64,000 nucleotides of DNA from Pseudomonas sp. AL03 (lineage in GTDB: Bacteria > Pseudomonadota > Gammaproteobacteria > Pseudomonadales > Pseudomonadaceae): the NCBI RefSeq assembly GCF_029960815.1, contig NZ_JASBRE010000019.1, positions 1 to 64,000 on the forward strand. Reading direction: 5' to 3'. The notes under the pieces were generated by a model. That model saw only the letters and a list, made by a program, of their open reading frames with translations. It made no database searches and was not told where the DNA came from. The translations under genes and the position numbers were made by a program. Positions 9,024-18,744 of this stretch are shown here, piece by piece (position 1 is the stretch's first letter; every line of letters starts with the position of its first letter).

Positions 9024-9655
9024 CTCGAACCCATAAAACTGTCTTCATCCTCGTCGCCCTGATCGCGCTGGTCATGGGCCTGACCATCAACAAAGTGCTG
9101 TCCGGCAAAGGCCAGGGCGACCCGACCGCGTTGATCGACGCCGGGATCATCCTGTTGCCGCAAAGTCGCAACCTTCCAGACGTGACGATGACCGATCAGG
9201 ACGGTAAGCCGGTGGCGGTCAACGCGCTGAAAGACAAGTGGTCGCTGCTGTTCTTCGGTTACACCTTCTGCCCGGACATCTGCCCGACTACCCTCGCCCA
9301 GTTGCGCCAGATCAAAAGCGAGCTGCCGCCGGAAGCGGTGGATAAGTTGCAGATCATTCTGGTCAGCGTCGACCCGAACCGCGACACACCCAAGCAGCTC
9401 AAGCAGTACCTGGGCTACTTCGATCCGCAGTTCAAAGGACTGACGGCGTCTTCGGTCGAGGACATCCAGAAGCTCGCCAATGCGGTCAGCATTCCGTTCA
9501 TTCCGGCGGACACCAGCAAGCCGAACTACACCGTCGACCACAGCGGCAACCTGGCAGTGATCGGGCCGGACGGAACGCAACGTGGGTTCATTCGGGCGCC
9601 GTTGAACAACGTGAAACTGGTGGCGCAATTGCCGGTGATGCTCAAACGCAAATAA
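9020..9655 (+). CDS. SCO1/SenC family copper chaperone
   Basis: Thioredoxin-fold copper protein that delivers Cu to the CuA site of subunit II. 211 residues with an N-terminal membrane anchor (about 7-25). The copper ligands are the CxxxC in [10 protein letters not shown] near residue 88 and the later His in VDHSGNLAV. The ATG at 9020 overlaps the cyoE stop by four bases, so translation is probably coupled. Last gene of the cox operon; a hairpin follows at once. Confidence 0.95.
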   Translation: MTRTHKTVFILVALIALVMGLTINKVLSGKGQGDPTALIDAGIILLPQSRNLPDVTMTDQDGKPVAVNALKDKWSLLFFGYTFCPDICPTTLAQLRQIKSELPPEAVDKLQIILVSVDPNRDTPKQLKQYLGYFDPQFKGLTASSVEDIQKLANAVSIPFIPADTSKPNYTVDHSGNLAVIGPDGTQRGFIRAPLNNVKLVAQLPVMLKRK

Positions 9656-9665
9656 GTCGACAGGC

Positions 9666-9700
9666 CAAAAAAAACCGCAGCCAATGACTGTGGTTTTTTG
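9666..9700 (+). terminator. rho-independent terminator of the cox operon
   Basis: AAAAACCGCAG pairs with CTGTGGTTTTT around a short loop (ccaatga), and the descending arm is a T run. It begins about 12 bases after the stop of the last cox gene. Confidence 0.85.
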
Positions 9701-9704
9701 TACC

Positions 9705-9814
9705 TGATCGTTCCCACGCTCCGCGTGGGAATGCAGCCAGGGACGCTCTGCGTCCCCAAAGCGGACGCGGAGCGTCCGGTGAGGCATTCCTTTGCTGCGC
9801 GTGGGAACGATCAG
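9705..9814. repeat. long inverted repeat, family B, copy 1
   Basis: Intergenic element with outer arms GATCGTTCCCACGC...GCGTGGGAACGATC and an inner palindromic set (GGACGCTCTGCGTCC, GGACGCGGAGCGTCC). About 110 bases. A second copy with the same outer arms lies at 54990-55102. It sits between the cox terminator and the convergent metQ stop. Confidence 0.85.
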
Positions 9815-9828
9815 CGTAGAGGGCTAGA

Positions 9829-10599
9829 TCAGAACGCCGGCAATACCGCGCCTTTGTACTTCTCGAGGATGAAGGCTTTCACTTCAGGGCTGTGCAGGGC
9901 AGCAATCAGCTTCTTCATCGCTTCGCTGTCCTTATCGTCTGGTCGGGCAACGAGGATGTTCACGTAAGGCGAGTCGTTGCCTTCAATAACCAACGCATCC
10001 TTGGCCGGATCAAGCTTGGCTTCCAGTGCATAGTTGGTGTTGATCAGCGCCAGGTCGACCTGGGTCAGCACACGCGGAATGGTCGCGGCTTCCAGTTCAC
10101 GGAATTTCAGGTCCTTGGCATTCTCGGTGATGTCCTTGACGCTCGAGAGGATGTTGTTCGAGTCCTTCAACTTGATCAGGCCAGCCTTCGCCAGCAGCAA
10201 CAGCGCACGGCCGCCGTTGGTGGCGTCGTTCGGGATTACTACGTTGGCGCCGCCTGGCAGCTCGGTCAGCGCTTTGTACTTGCTGGAGTAAGCGCCCAGT
10301 GGTTCCAGGTGCACGCCAGCAACGGCCACAAGGTCGGTGCCCTTGGCCTTGTTGAACTCATCGAGGTACGGCTGGTGCTGGAAGAAGTTGGCGTCCAGAC
10401 GTTTCTCGGCCACTTGCACGTTCGGCTGAATGTAGTCGGTGAAGACTTTGACCTTCAGGTCCACGCCTTCCTTGGCCAGGGCCGGTTTCACGAATTCGAG
10501 GATTTCTGCGTGCGGGACCGGGGTGGCCGCGACGGTCAGGGTGTCGGCGTGGGCGGAAAAGGCTGCAACGGCAGCGAACGCGACGAGTAGTTTTTTCAT
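9829..10599 (-). CDS. metQ: methionine ABC transporter substrate-binding protein (NlpA family)
   Basis: Periplasmic binding protein of a MetNIQ-type importer. 256 residues with a cleavable signal peptide ending near AFSAHA. NlpA-family landmarks are TPVPHAEILEFVKP, the DANFFQHQPYLDEFN segment and the IPNDATNGGRALLLL loop. Many MetQ proteins are lipoproteins; here there is no cysteine at the cleavage site, so it is probably soluble. Last gene of the metN-metI-metQ unit, 55 bases after metI. Substrate is most likely D/L-methionine; other ligands are possible for this family. Confidence 0.92.
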   Translation of the reverse strand: MKKLLVAFAAVAAFSAHADTLTVAATPVPHAEILEFVKPALAKEGVDLKVKVFTDYIQPNVQVAEKRLDANFFQHQPYLDEFNKAKGTDLVAVAGVHLEPLGAYSSKYKALTELPGGANVVIPNDATNGGRALLLLAKAGLIKLKDSNNILSSVKDITENAKDLKFRELEAATIPRVLTQVDLALINTNYALEAKLDPAKDALVIEGNDSPYVNILVARPDDKDSEAMKKLIAALHSPEVKAFILEKYKGAVLPAF

Positions 10600-10654
10600 T
10601 CAGCTAACTCCTTGTGAGCTTGCGGCGCCTGCCAGCGAATGGCCGGCGCATGTC

Positions 10655-11329
10655 TTATTTACGCGAGAAGTGTATGACCAGCTTATCGCCAACGGTTTGC
10701 AACACTTGAACCAGCACCAGCAGCAACATCACGGTCACGACCATCACATCAGGCTGGAAACGCTGGTAACCGAAACGGATCGCCAGGTCGCCCAGACCAC
10801 CCGCGCCGACCACACCCGCCATCGCCGTGTAGGACACCAGTGTAATAGCTGTCACCGTAATCGCTGCGAAGATGCCCGGGCGGGCTTCCGGCAGCAAGGC
10901 ATTGGTGATGATCTGCCGTGTCGTGGCACCCATGGCCTGGGTGGCCTCGATGATGCCGCGATCCACTTCACGCAGGGCGGTTTCCACCAGTCGCGCGAAG
11001 AATGGCGTAGCGCCAATCACCAGCGGTGGAATGGCACCGGCAACCCCGAGAGACGTGCCGGTGATCAACACGGTGAACGGAATCATCACAATCAGCAGAA
11101 TGATGAACGGCAGCGAACGCAGGATGTTCACCATCAGCGACAGCATCGCGTAGACGCCTTTGGCTTCCAGCAACTGACGCGGGCTGCAGAGGAACAACAG
11201 CACGCCTAGGGGCAGGCCGAGCAAAACGGTGAACAACAACGAACCGAAGAGCATCAGCAAGGTGTCGCCAGTGGCCAGCCAGATTTCAAACCAGTCGATA
11301 TTGACGAAGAAACTTGTCAGGACTTCCAT
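10655..11329 (-). CDS. metI: methionine ABC transporter permease
   Basis: Membrane subunit of the methionine importer. 224 residues, about five helices. The ABC-permease EAA loop is visible as EATQAMGATTRQIITNALLPEARPG in shortened form around residues 135-160, and the VVGAGGLGDLAIRFGYQRF ending is typical of MetI. Its ATG overlaps the metN stop by one base (TAATG), so translation is coupled. Confidence 0.95.
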   Translation of the reverse strand: MEVLTSFFVNIDWFEIWLATGDTLLMLFGSLLFTVLLGLPLGVLLFLCSPRQLLEAKGVYAMLSLMVNILRSLPFIILLIVMIPFTVLITGTSLGVAGAIPPLVIGATPFFARLVETALREVDRGIIEATQAMGATTRQIITNALLPEARPGIFAAITVTAITLVSYTAMAGVVGAGGLGDLAIRFGYQRFQPDVMVVTVMLLLVLVQVLQTVGDKLVIHFSRK

Positions 11330-12336
11330 TAGCGCAGGACCTCCATGTGAACGTCAGCCGCGGTGAAGCGGGCAAACGCCGCCTCCATGTCGCCACCGGT
11401 AACGGCCAGGGTCAACTGCCCGTAGGGCACGTCTTTGATGCGGTCGATACGACCGGCCAGGATGCTGTAGTCCACACCCGTTTCCCGAGCGACGGTTCCC
11501 AGCAACGGCGCGTAGGTCGCTTCACCCTGGAAGGTCAGACGCACGATGCGACCCGGCACGTGAGCGAAGTCATCGCGCTGTTCGCTTTCGTCAATCTGCT
11601 CGTCTTCCTGCACGAAACGCTTGGTGGTCGGGTGCTTCGGATGCAGGAACACCTCGGCCACCGAACCTTGCTCGACGATCACGCCAGCGTCCATCACCGC
11701 CACTTGGTCGCAGACCCGGCGGATCACGTCCATCTCGTGGGTGATCAACACAATGGTCAGCTTCAGTTCGCGATTGATCTCGGCCAGCAATTGCAGGACC
11801 GACGCCGTGGTCTGCGGGTCTAGCGCGCTGGTGGCTTCGTCGCACAGCAGGATTTTCGGCTTGGTTGCCAAGGCGCGGGCGATGCCGACACGCTGCTTCT
11901 GACCGCCAGACAATTGCGCCGGGTATTTTTTGGCGTGGTCGGACAGGCCGACCCGCGCCAGCAACTCGGCCACACGCCGGTCGATCTCGCTGCGCGACAG
12001 TTCGCCGGCGAGGGTCAGGGGCAGCGCGACGTTGTCCGCCACAGTCTTGGACGCCAGCAAGTTGAAGTGCTGGAAAATCATCCCGACCTGCTGACGGAAG
12101 CGCCGCAGGCTGTTGGCGTCAAGCGCGGTGACTTCTTCGCCGTCGACGAATATCTTGCCGCCACTGGACTCTTCCAGGCGATTGATCAGACGCAGCAGAG
12201 TACTTTTCCCCGCACCGGAATGGCCGATCAGACCAAAGACCTGACCATTCTCAATCGTCAGACTGGTCGGATGCAGGGCGGGAATATCCTTACCGGCAAC
12301 GCGGTAGGTTTTGTGGACGTTTTGAAACTCGATCAC
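11329..12336 (-). CDS. metN: methionine ABC transporter ATP-binding protein
   Basis: ATPase of the importer, 335 residues. Walker A is [10 protein letters not shown] near residue 38, the signature is [15 protein letters not shown] and Walker B is [13 protein letters not shown]. The C-terminal 90 residues form the NIL/ACT-like domain that senses methionine in the MetN family. The start is a GTG at 12336 (GTG-ATC-GAG). First gene of the unit; the 265 bases upstream to katE hold both promoters, with no strong consensus that I can defend. Confidence 0.95.
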   Translation of the reverse strand: MIEFQNVHKTYRVAGKDIPALHPTSLTIENGQVFGLIGHSGAGKSTLLRLINRLEESSGGKIFVDGEEVTALDANSLRRFRQQVGMIFQHFNLLASKTVADNVALPLTLAGELSRSEIDRRVAELLARVGLSDHAKKYPAQLSGGQKQRVGIARALATKPKILLCDEATSALDPQTTASVLQLLAEINRELKLTIVLITHEMDVIRRVCDQVAVMDAGVIVEQGSVAEVFLHPKHPTTKRFVQEDEQIDESEQRDDFAHVPGRIVRLTFQGEATYAPLLGTVARETGVDYSILAGRIDRIKDVPYGQLTLAVTGGDMEAAFARFTAADVHMEVLR

Positions 12337-12601
12337 GTAGCGAACCTTGTGGGGCGCGTTGGAAAAGGATCAGCGGTTAGCCGGGCGCGCATTTTAGCCT
12401 GTCCGTATAGAGGTTATTAGCATTTATTCCGCATTCAACCTTCCATTTGGCAATAACGCGATCAAAGGTTAGAAAAAAGGAACGGCGCAAAACCTCATCA
12501 GTCACTAATTAGGCAACTCGAAAACGCCCCTGGTGCCGTGCCGGGGGGAATTGCTCAAGAGTCCTGGCTACGGCGGGAATCGCAACGAGGAGTTTTGTCT
12601 G

Positions 12602-14740
12602 ATGAGTACTAAAAAACCTGCCGCAACCAAAAGCGCATTGGCCGGGACCGATACCCTGGACCGCGGCAACACCAATGCCAAGCTCGACAGCCTGGAACAA
12701 TTTCGCTCTGACGCCACTGAAAAGGCCCTGCGTACCAACCAGGGCGTGAAAGTCTCGGATAACCAGAACACGTTGAAAGTCGGCGCGCGCGGGCCATCGT
12801 TGCTGGAAGATTTCATCATGCGTGAAAAAATCACGCACTTTGACCATGAACGCATTCCCGAGCGCATCGTCCACGCCCGCGGCACGGGTGCTCACGGATA
12901 CTTCCAGACCTATGAAACCCATTCCGTGCTGACCAAGGCTGGGTTCCTACAAGACCCAAGCCAAAAAACCCCGGTTTTCGTCCGTTTCTCCACGGTGCAG
13001 GGCCCTCGTGGGTCGGGCGATACCGTGCGGGACGTGCGAGGTTTCGCGGTGAAGTTTTTCACCGACGAAGGCAACTTCGACCTGGTGGGTAACAACATGC
13101 CAGTGTTTTTCATTCAGGATGCGATCAAGTTTCCTGACTTCGTGCACGCGGTGAAACCCGAGCCGCACAATGAGATACCCACCGGCGGCTCAGCTCACGA
13201 TACCTTTTGGGATTTTGTCTCTCTGGTACCGGAGTCGGCGCACATGGTGATCTGGACCATGTCCGACCGGGCGATCCCGAAAAGCCTGCGCAGCATGCAA
13301 GGCTTCGGCGTGCACACCTTCCGCCTGATCAATGCCGAAGGTAAATCGCGTTTCGTCAAATTCCACTGGCGCCCCACTGCCGGGACGTGTTCGCTGGTGT
13401 GGGATGAAGCGCAGAAACTCGCCGGTAAAGACACCGATTACCACCGTCGCGATCTCTGGGAGTCGATCGAGATGGGTGACTATCCGGAATGGGAACTTGG
13501 CGTACAGGTCATCGAGGAGGAAAACGAACATAAATTCGACTTCGATATCCTCGACCCGACCAAGCTGATCCCGGAAGAACTGGTGCCGATCACCCCGCTG
13601 GGCAAAATGACCCTCAACCGCAACCCCGACAACTTCTTCGCCGAAACCGAACAGGTCGCCTTCTGCCCTGGGCATATCGTGCCGGGGATCGACTTCTCCA
13701 ACGACCCATTGCTGCAAGGTCGGCTGTTTTCCTACACCGATACGCAAATCAGCCGACTCGGCGGGCCGAACTTTCACGAGATCCCGATCAACCGCCCGGT
13801 GGCACCGTTCCACAACGGCCAGCGGGATGCGTTGCATCGCAGCACCATCGACAAGGGCCGCGCGTCCTACGAGCCAAACTCCATTGATAGCGGTTGGCCG
13901 AAAGAAACACCGCCGGCAGCACAGGATGGCGGCTTTGAAAGTTATCCAGAGCGCATCGACGCCAACAAGATCCGTCAGCGCAGCGAGTCGTTCAGCGACC
14001 ACTTCTCCCAGGCGCGGCTGTTCTTCCATAGCATGAGCAAGCACGAGCAGGAACACATCATCTCGGCTTACAGCTTCGAGCTGGGCAAGGTTGAGCGAGT
14101 GTTTATTCGTTCACGTCAGGTCAATGAGATCTTGGCCAACATTGATCTGGACCTCGCCAAGCGCGTGGCGCAAAACCTGGGCCTGCCTGCGCCGAAGGCC
14201 GGGACGGTCGAGGTGCGTAAGACCTCGCTGGATCGTTCGCCGGCCCTGAGTCAGGCCAACTTGCTGCCGGCGGATATCAAAACCCGCAAAGTGGCAATCC
14301 TGGCAGCCCATGGGGTCGATGGTGCAGCGATTGAGGCAATGAAGACAGCGTTGAAGGCCGAAGGTGCGCACGCCAAACTGCTCGGCCCGACGTCTGCGCC
14401 TGTGACGACCGCCGATGGCAAGACACTGCCGGTCGATGCGTCGATGGAAGGCATGCCTTCGGTGGCGTTCGATGCGGTGTTTGTGCCCGGTGGCGCGGCG
14501 TCGATCAAGGCGTTAAGCACCGACGGCGTGGCGCTGCATTACCTGCTGGAGGCGTACAAGCACTTGAAGGCGATTGCACTGCAGGGCGAGGCCCAACAGT
14601 TGCTGAATGTGTTGAAGCTGGAGGCTGATGCGGGGTTGATCGTGGGTACGGATGCGAAGTTGATCAAACCGTTTTTTGCCGCGATCGGGCAGCATCGGGT
14701 GTGGGACAGGGAGCCAAAAGCCAAGGCGATTCCGGCTTAA
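12602..14740 (+). CDS. katE: large-subunit catalase HPII (KatE)
   Basis: Monofunctional haem catalase that breaks down hydrogen peroxide. 712 residues, the long clade II type. The catalytic His lies in RIVHARG near residue 91, the active-site Asn in [11 protein letters not shown] and the haem-ligand Tyr in RLFSYTDTQ near 378. The last 150 residues form the DJ-1/PfpI-like flavodoxin-fold domain of this clade ([23 protein letters not shown]). ATG 12602 follows AACGAGGAG; a longer in-frame start lacks a ribosome-binding site. No catalase-associated neighbour such as katB is present. Confidence 0.97.
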   Translation: MSTKKPAATKSALAGTDTLDRGNTNAKLDSLEQFRSDATEKALRTNQGVKVSDNQNTLKVGARGPSLLEDFIMREKITHFDHERIPERIVHARGTGAHGYFQTYETHSVLTKAGFLQDPSQKTPVFVRFSTVQGPRGSGDTVRDVRGFAVKFFTDEGNFDLVGNNMPVFFIQDAIKFPDFVHAVKPEPHNEIPTGGSAHDTFWDFVSLVPESAHMVIWTMSDRAIPKSLRSMQGFGVHTFRLINAEGKSRFVKFHWRPTAGTCSLVWDEAQKLAGKDTDYHRRDLWESIEMGDYPEWELGVQVIEEENEHKFDFDILDPTKLIPEELVPITPLGKMTLNRNPDNFFAETEQVAFCPGHIVPGIDFSNDPLLQGRLFSYTDTQISRLGGPNFHEIPINRPVAPFHNGQRDALHRSTIDKGRASYEPNSIDSGWPKETPPAAQDGGFESYPERIDANKIRQRSESFSDHFSQARLFFHSMSKHEQEHIISAYSFELGKVERVFIRSRQVNEILANIDLDLAKRVAQNLGLPAPKAGTVEVRKTSLDRSPALSQANLLPADIKTRKVAILAAHGVDGAAIEAMKTALKAEGAHAKLLGPTSAPVTTADGKTLPVDASMEGMPSVAFDAVFVPGGAASIKALSTDGVALHYLLEAYKHLKAIALQGEAQQLLNVLKLEADAGLIVGTDAKLIKPFFAAIGQHRVWDREPKAKAIPA

Positions 14741-14763
14741 GGACCTTTATTGGTAGCGAGGGC

Positions 14764-14866
14764 GCCTTCGCGTGCAAGCCTTGCTCCTACAGGATTGCGT
14801 CGTTCATACCACTAGCGAACGACACAAATCCTGTAGGAGCGAGGCTTGCCCGCGAAGCTTTTAAGG
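14764..14866. repeat. REP pair, family A
   Basis: Two inverted REP copies: CTTCGCGTGCAAGCCTTGCTCCTACAG on the left and CTGTAGGAGCGAGGCTTGCCCGCGAAG on the right, separated by about 50 bases that also contain a small inverted repeat (gtcgttc...gaacgac). It fills the gap between the convergent katE and lipoprotein genes and may act as a transcription barrier. Confidence 0.85.
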
Positions 14867-15577
14867 TTTACGCGGGCTCAAAACCATCTGCGCAGGAATG
14901 TTGCGCAGAATCTGCTTCTCCAGATTCAGATCAAAATCCGCATCGAGCTTCTTCACGCGCTTGGTCAGCAACGTGGCCAACCAAGGGTAGTCCTGGGTGC
15001 GTGGCGCCTGAATACTCACGTCGCATTGGTAATTCACCACATCAGCGGCGATCGCATCCAATTGGCGACGAAGCTTCGTCATATCCGTCAGGTTCAACGC
15101 AACTGTGGTGCTTTCAGCCGTCGGATCTATGACGTTGGCCTGTGGCTTGGCTTCGGCTGCCATGAGCGCCGCTTCGGCTCTATCCAGTTCAGCTTTGCGG
15201 GCATCAACGATGGCGTTGTTGACCCCACCCGTCAGCGCCGGCGCCTTGGGCATCAACGCCCGGGCGCGGCTTAGCGCCGTGGCAGCCGCATTCACGTCGC
15301 CTTTCTGCAGCACGATTTGACTGCGGCGCAGATAGGCTTCGGCCAGTTGCCGCTGGTATTGCTCAAGGGCTTGATCATTGGGCGACTCGGCCTGCAAGGC
15401 AGCCAGTTGATCTTCGGCAGTCGCCAGTTCGCTGCTGGCGAGGTTTTTTTCCAGCTGTGCGATGGCCGTGGCCCGTGCACCGGTAGCCTCGGTGGCCGCC
15501 GGTGGCGTGCTTTGGCAAGCGCCCAGTAGCAGCGAAAATGCGACAAGGAGCAGATAACGGGAGGCGAACGACTTCAT
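14861..15577 (-). CDS. hypothetical lipoprotein next to the znu locus
   Basis: 238 residues starting with a lipoprotein signal peptide (lipobox LLGAC, Cys about residue 20). The mature part is Ala/Gln/Leu-rich and helical, with a TPR-like stretch (AYLRRSQIVLQKGDVNAAATALSRARALMPKAP). I do not recognise a named family. P. aeruginosa has an uncharacterised gene between znuB and the met genes (PA5502, from memory), so the location is conserved. It is 37 bases downstream of znuB on the same strand and could be read through from the znu operon. Confidence 0.82.
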   Translation of the reverse strand: MKSFASRYLLLVAFSLLLGACQSTPPAATEATGARATAIAQLEKNLASSELATAEDQLAALQAESPNDQALEQYQRQLAEAYLRRSQIVLQKGDVNAAATALSRARALMPKAPALTGGVNNAIVDARKAELDRAEAALMAAEAKPQANVIDPTAESTTVALNLTDMTKLRRQLDAIAADVVNYQCDVSIQAPRTQDYPWLATLLTKRVKKLDADFDLNLEKQILRNIPAQMVLSPRKP

Positions 15578-15614
15578 TCCTGCGACTCTCTATTTGCGCA
15601 AAAAACGAGCAAGT

Positions 15615-16403
15615 CTACACCCCTCGACGGGGCAGGACAAAACTCAGCAGAAACAGTGCGGCGGCCGTCACAACAATCGATGGGCCCGCCGGGGTGTCTT
15701 TGAACCATGAAAGCGACAGCCCGCCACAGACCGCGAGCATACCCAGCAGGCTCGCGCCCAATGCCATCTGCTCCGGTGACCGGGCGTGACGTTGTGCCGC
15801 AGCCGCCGGGATGATCAGCAGTGAGGTAATCAGCAATACACCGACGATTTTCATCGCCACCGCGATCACCACAGCGATCAGCAACATCAGGGTCAAGCGC
15901 AACGCCGCCACCGGCAGACCTTCAACCCTGGCCAATTCTTCGTGCACCGTGATCGCCAGCAATGGCCGCCACAACGTCACCAGCAAGGCCAGAACGGCCG
16001 CGCTGCCGCCGAGTATCCAGGCCAGATCGGTCGGACTGATCGCCAGCAGGTCGCCGAATAGATAGGCCATCAGGTCGATCCGCACTTCGTGCATGAAGCT
16101 TAGTACGACCAAGCCCAGAGAGAGCGTGCTCGGTGCGAGAATTCCCAAAAGCGTGTCGGACGCCAGTGGTTGGCGCTGTTGCAAGGTCACCAGCAGCACG
16201 GCTAACAGCAAACAGCCTACGGTGACCGCAACGGTCGGGCTGACATCCAGCAGAAAGCCCAGTGCCACGCCAAGCAGCGCGGCATGGGAAAGGGTGTCGC
16301 CGAAATAGGCCATGCGCCGCCAGACCACGAACGAACCCAGCGGGCCCGCGACCAACGCCAGGGCCAGACCTGCAAGCAGGGCGTAGAGCAGAAAATCAGC
16401 CAT
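15615..16403 (-). CDS. znuB: zinc ABC transporter permease
   Basis: Membrane subunit of the high-affinity zinc importer ZnuABC. 262 residues with eight or nine helices. Family motifs include [21 protein letters not shown] near residue 30 and [21 protein letters not shown]. The start at 16403 ([12 protein letters not shown]) was chosen over a longer frame because it overlaps the end of znuC by eight bases and gives the standard N-terminus. Third gene of zur-znuC-znuB. Confidence 0.95.
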   Translation of the reverse strand: MADFLLYALLAGLALALVAGPLGSFVVWRRMAYFGDTLSHAALLGVALGFLLDVSPTVAVTVGCLLLAVLLVTLQQRQPLASDTLLGILAPSTLSLGLVVLSFMHEVRIDLMAYLFGDLLAISPTDLAWILGGSAAVLALLVTLWRPLLAITVHEELARVEGLPVAALRLTLMLLIAVVIAVAMKIVGVLLITSLLIIPAAAAQRHARSPEQMALGASLLGMLAVCGGLSLSWFKDTPAGPSIVVTAAALFLLSFVLPRRGV

Positions 16404-17181
16404 GCTTGCAGCCATCTCCGTGAACGTGGGTAGGGGCCAACGGGGCCGCGCTGACCACCGAACCATGCAAGTCATGGGCGTGGTCGTGATGGTGGTGATA
16501 AATCGCCAGGCTTTGTGCATTCTTTCCGAACAGCTCGACGAAAGCCGGATCGCCACTAACCTGCTCGGGGTGCCCGGAGCAGCAGACGTGACGGTTGAGG
16601 CAGACCACCTGGTCGGTGGTGCTCATCACCAGGTGCAGATCGTGGGACACCATCAACACGCCGCAGCCGTGACGGTCACGCAATCGGGTGATCAGGCTGT
16701 AAAGCTCGGCCTGACCGGCCACGTCGACGCCTTGCACAGGTTCGTCGAGCACCAGCAATTCCGGTTCGCGCAGCAATGCCCGGGCCAGCAACACCCGCTG
16801 CATTTCGCCACCGGAAACACTTTGCACCGGGCTGTCGATCACCTGTTCGGCGCCGACTTCCTTGAGTGCCGCCAAGGCCGTGGCGCGTTCTACGCCCGGC
16901 ACCAGACGCAAGAAGCGCAGCACCGACAGTGGCAGCGTCGGGTCGACGTGAAGTTTTTGCGGCATGTAACCGACCCGCAGTTTCGGCTTGCGCCACACGC
17001 TGCCGCTGTCCGGTTTCAACAGACCGAGAACGGCGCGAACCAGAGTCGTCTTGCCGGCACCATTGGGGCCGATCAGGGTGACGATCTGCCCGGGCTCGAC
17101 GCTCAGCTCAATGTTGTCCAGCACGTTTTGCCCGGCAAAGGTCACGACAACCTGCTCGAGGCGGATCAGCGCATTGCTCAT
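16396..17181 (-). CDS. znuC: zinc ABC transporter ATP-binding protein
   Basis: ATPase of ZnuABC, 261 residues. Walker [11 protein letters not shown] near residue 36, signature [15 protein letters not shown], Walker [14 protein letters not shown]. The C-terminus is rich in histidine ([10 protein letters not shown]...[10 protein letters not shown]), likely metal-binding. The ATG at 17181 shares its A with the zur stop (TGATG); CAGGGGG is the ribosome-binding site. An upstream in-frame TTG is less likely. Confidence 0.95.
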   Translation of the reverse strand: MSNALIRLEQVVVTFAGQNVLDNIELSVEPGQIVTLIGPNGAGKTTLVRAVLGLLKPDSGSVWRKPKLRVGYMPQKLHVDPTLPLSVLRFLRLVPGVERATALAALKEVGAEQVIDSPVQSVSGGEMQRVLLARALLREPELLVLDEPVQGVDVAGQAELYSLITRLRDRHGCGVLMVSHDLHLVMSTTDQVVCLNRHVCCSGHPEQVSGDPAFVELFGKNAQSLAIYHHHHDHAHDLHGSVVSAAPLAPTHVHGDGCKHG

Positions 17182-17663
17182 CAAACCCCCTGGCAACCCG
17201 AGCAGAGGCCGACTACTTCAACGGTCTGGCCTTCGACGACGAACCCGACATCCTTTGCGCTATTGATAATCGCGTCGCTGATGGATTTTTGTTCAAGTTC
17301 AATCGCGGCGTGGCATTCACGGCAGATCAGGAACTGGCCCTGGTGGGCGTGTCCCGGGTGATTGCAGCCGACGAAAGCGTTCAGCGAGGAGATGCGGTGT
17401 ACGAGGCCGTTTTCCAGCAGGAAATCCAGTGCACGGTACACGGTCGGCGGCGCCGCACGGCGGCCGTCCTGCTCGCTGAGCACCGCGAGAATGTCGTAGG
17501 CACCCAACGGCTTGTGGCTTTGCCATACCAGTTCCAGCACCCGCCGGCGCAAGGCGGTCAGGCGCAGGCCTTGACGTGCGCACAGACTATCGGCCTCAGA
17601 CAATGCGCTGTGGACGCAATGAGAGTGGTCGTGGGGACGGCTGGCAATCGGTGTTTTAGGCAT
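17181..17663 (-). CDS. zur: zinc uptake regulator, Fur family
   Basis: Zinc-responsive repressor, 160 residues. An N-terminal winged-helix domain (about 25-95; [42 protein letters not shown]) is followed by the dimerisation domain with metal sites: [17 protein letters not shown] and a final CSGC pair, the structural zinc cysteines. It lies first in zur-znuC-znuB and is divergent from znuA. Known in P. aeruginosa also as np20. Confidence 0.95.
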   Translation of the reverse strand: MPKTPIASRPHDHSHCVHSALSEADSLCARQGLRLTALRRRVLELVWQSHKPLGAYDILAVLSEQDGRRAAPPTVYRALDFLLENGLVHRISSLNAFVGCNHPGHAHQGQFLICRECHAAIELEQKSISDAIINSAKDVGFVVEGQTVEVVGLCSGCQGV

Positions 17664-17689
17664 GAGCGGCGACGAGTTTTGTGAGAGAC

Positions 17690-17702
17690 GTTATTATGTT
17701 AC
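17690..17702. promoter_or_regulatory. candidate Zur box between zur and znuA
   Basis: GTTATTATGTTAC matches the gammaproteobacterial Zur core GTTATAATATAAC at 10 of 13 positions. It lies in the 66-base gap between the divergent zur and znuA starts, where one site could control both transcripts. Its own symmetry is weak. Confidence 0.5.
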
Positions 17703-17729
17703 CCGTTCTCGCCTCTTTGAGTGGTCATC

Positions 17730-18650
17730 GTGTCCCGACTTTTTTCTATCTTTGTCGCATTTGTCGCAAGTTTTCTGCTGATGGGTTCAGCTCATGCCGA
17801 CGTCAAAGTTCTCACCAGTATCAAGCCTCTACAGCTGATCGCCGCTGCGGTGCAGGACGGTGTGGCGATTCCGGAAGTCTTGCTGCCGCCTGGCGCCTCG
17901 CCTCATAACTATGCCTTGCGCCCCTCCGACGTACGGAAGGTGCAATCGGTGGACCTGGTTTACTGGATCGGTCCGGACATGGAAGGTTTCCTGCCTCGCG
18001 TGTTGAAAGGTCGTACGCTGCCAAGCGTCGCTGTGCAAGACCTGCCGGGCCTTAAACTGCGACGATTCGCCGAAGATAGCCCCTCTCATGCAGAAGAAGC
18101 CGACGAACATGATCACGACCACCGCCCCGGCAATCTCGACTCGCACTTGTGGCTTTCGCCGGTCAACGCTCGTGTCATCGCCAACAAAATGGCCGCAGAC
18201 CTAAGTGCAGCCGATCCTTCCAATGCGGCGCGCTATCAGAGCAACCTCAAGGCGTTCGATGAGCGTCTGGATGCGATGGATCTTCGCTTGAAGGCGCGTC
18301 TGGCCGGCATCGCAGGAAAACCGTACTTCGTTTTCCACGAGGCCTTCGACTACTTTGAAGACGCCTACGGCCTCAAGCATGCCGGCGTATTCAGCGTCGC
18401 GGCCGAGGTACAACCCGGCGCCCAGCATGTCGCGGCGATGCGCACTCGACTGCAGGAAGTCGGCAAAACCTGTGTGTTCAGCGAGCCGCCGTTGCGTCCG
18501 CGCCTGGCGGAAACCCTGGTGGCGGGTCTGCCGGTGAAACTCGCGGAACTGGACGCGCTGGGCGGGTACACGCCGGCGACCGCTCAGGGGTATGAGCAGG
18601 TGCTGGAGAAGTTGGGGAACGATTTGGCGGGGTGTCTGGAGTCGTTGTAA
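17730..18650 (+). CDS. znuA: zinc ABC transporter substrate-binding protein
   Basis: Periplasmic zinc-binding protein of ZnuABC, cluster A-I family. 306 residues with a signal peptide ending at GSAHA. Zinc-ligand histidines are visible in PGASPHNYALRPSD, in DSHLWLSP and in VFHEAFDYF, and the family's His/Asp-rich loop is present in short form (EEADEHDHDHRP). The start is a GTG at 17730, with TTGAGTGG upstream; another in-frame GTG lies at 17721. Divergent from zur. Confidence 0.93.
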   Translation: MSRLFSIFVAFVASFLLMGSAHADVKVLTSIKPLQLIAAAVQDGVAIPEVLLPPGASPHNYALRPSDVRKVQSVDLVYWIGPDMEGFLPRVLKGRTLPSVAVQDLPGLKLRRFAEDSPSHAEEADEHDHDHRPGNLDSHLWLSPVNARVIANKMAADLSAADPSNAARYQSNLKAFDERLDAMDLRLKARLAGIAGKPYFVFHEAFDYFEDAYGLKHAGVFSVAAEVQPGAQHVAAMRTRLQEVGKTCVFSEPPLRPRLAETLVAGLPVKLAELDALGGYTPATAQGYEQVLEKLGNDLAGCLESL

Positions 18651-18671
18651 GCGCAGGATCTGCGGCGCCCC

Positions 18672-18744
18672 ATTCGCGGGCAAGCCTCGCTCCTACAGGG
18701 AATTGCACTATCCCGTGGGAGCGAGGCTTGCCCGCGAAGCTTTT
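18672..18744. repeat. REP pair, family A
   Basis: Inverted copies TTCGCGGGCAAGCCTCGCTCC and GGAGCGAGGCTTGCCCGCGAA separated by about 28 bases (tacagggaattgcactatcccgtg). Located between the convergent znuA and thrB stops. Confidence 0.88.

Noticed and set aside
12505-12511. CTAATTA as a sigma-S -10 for katE
   Set aside because: The match to CTATACT is poor and there is no -35; katE may well be RpoS-dependent but the sequence does not show the site.
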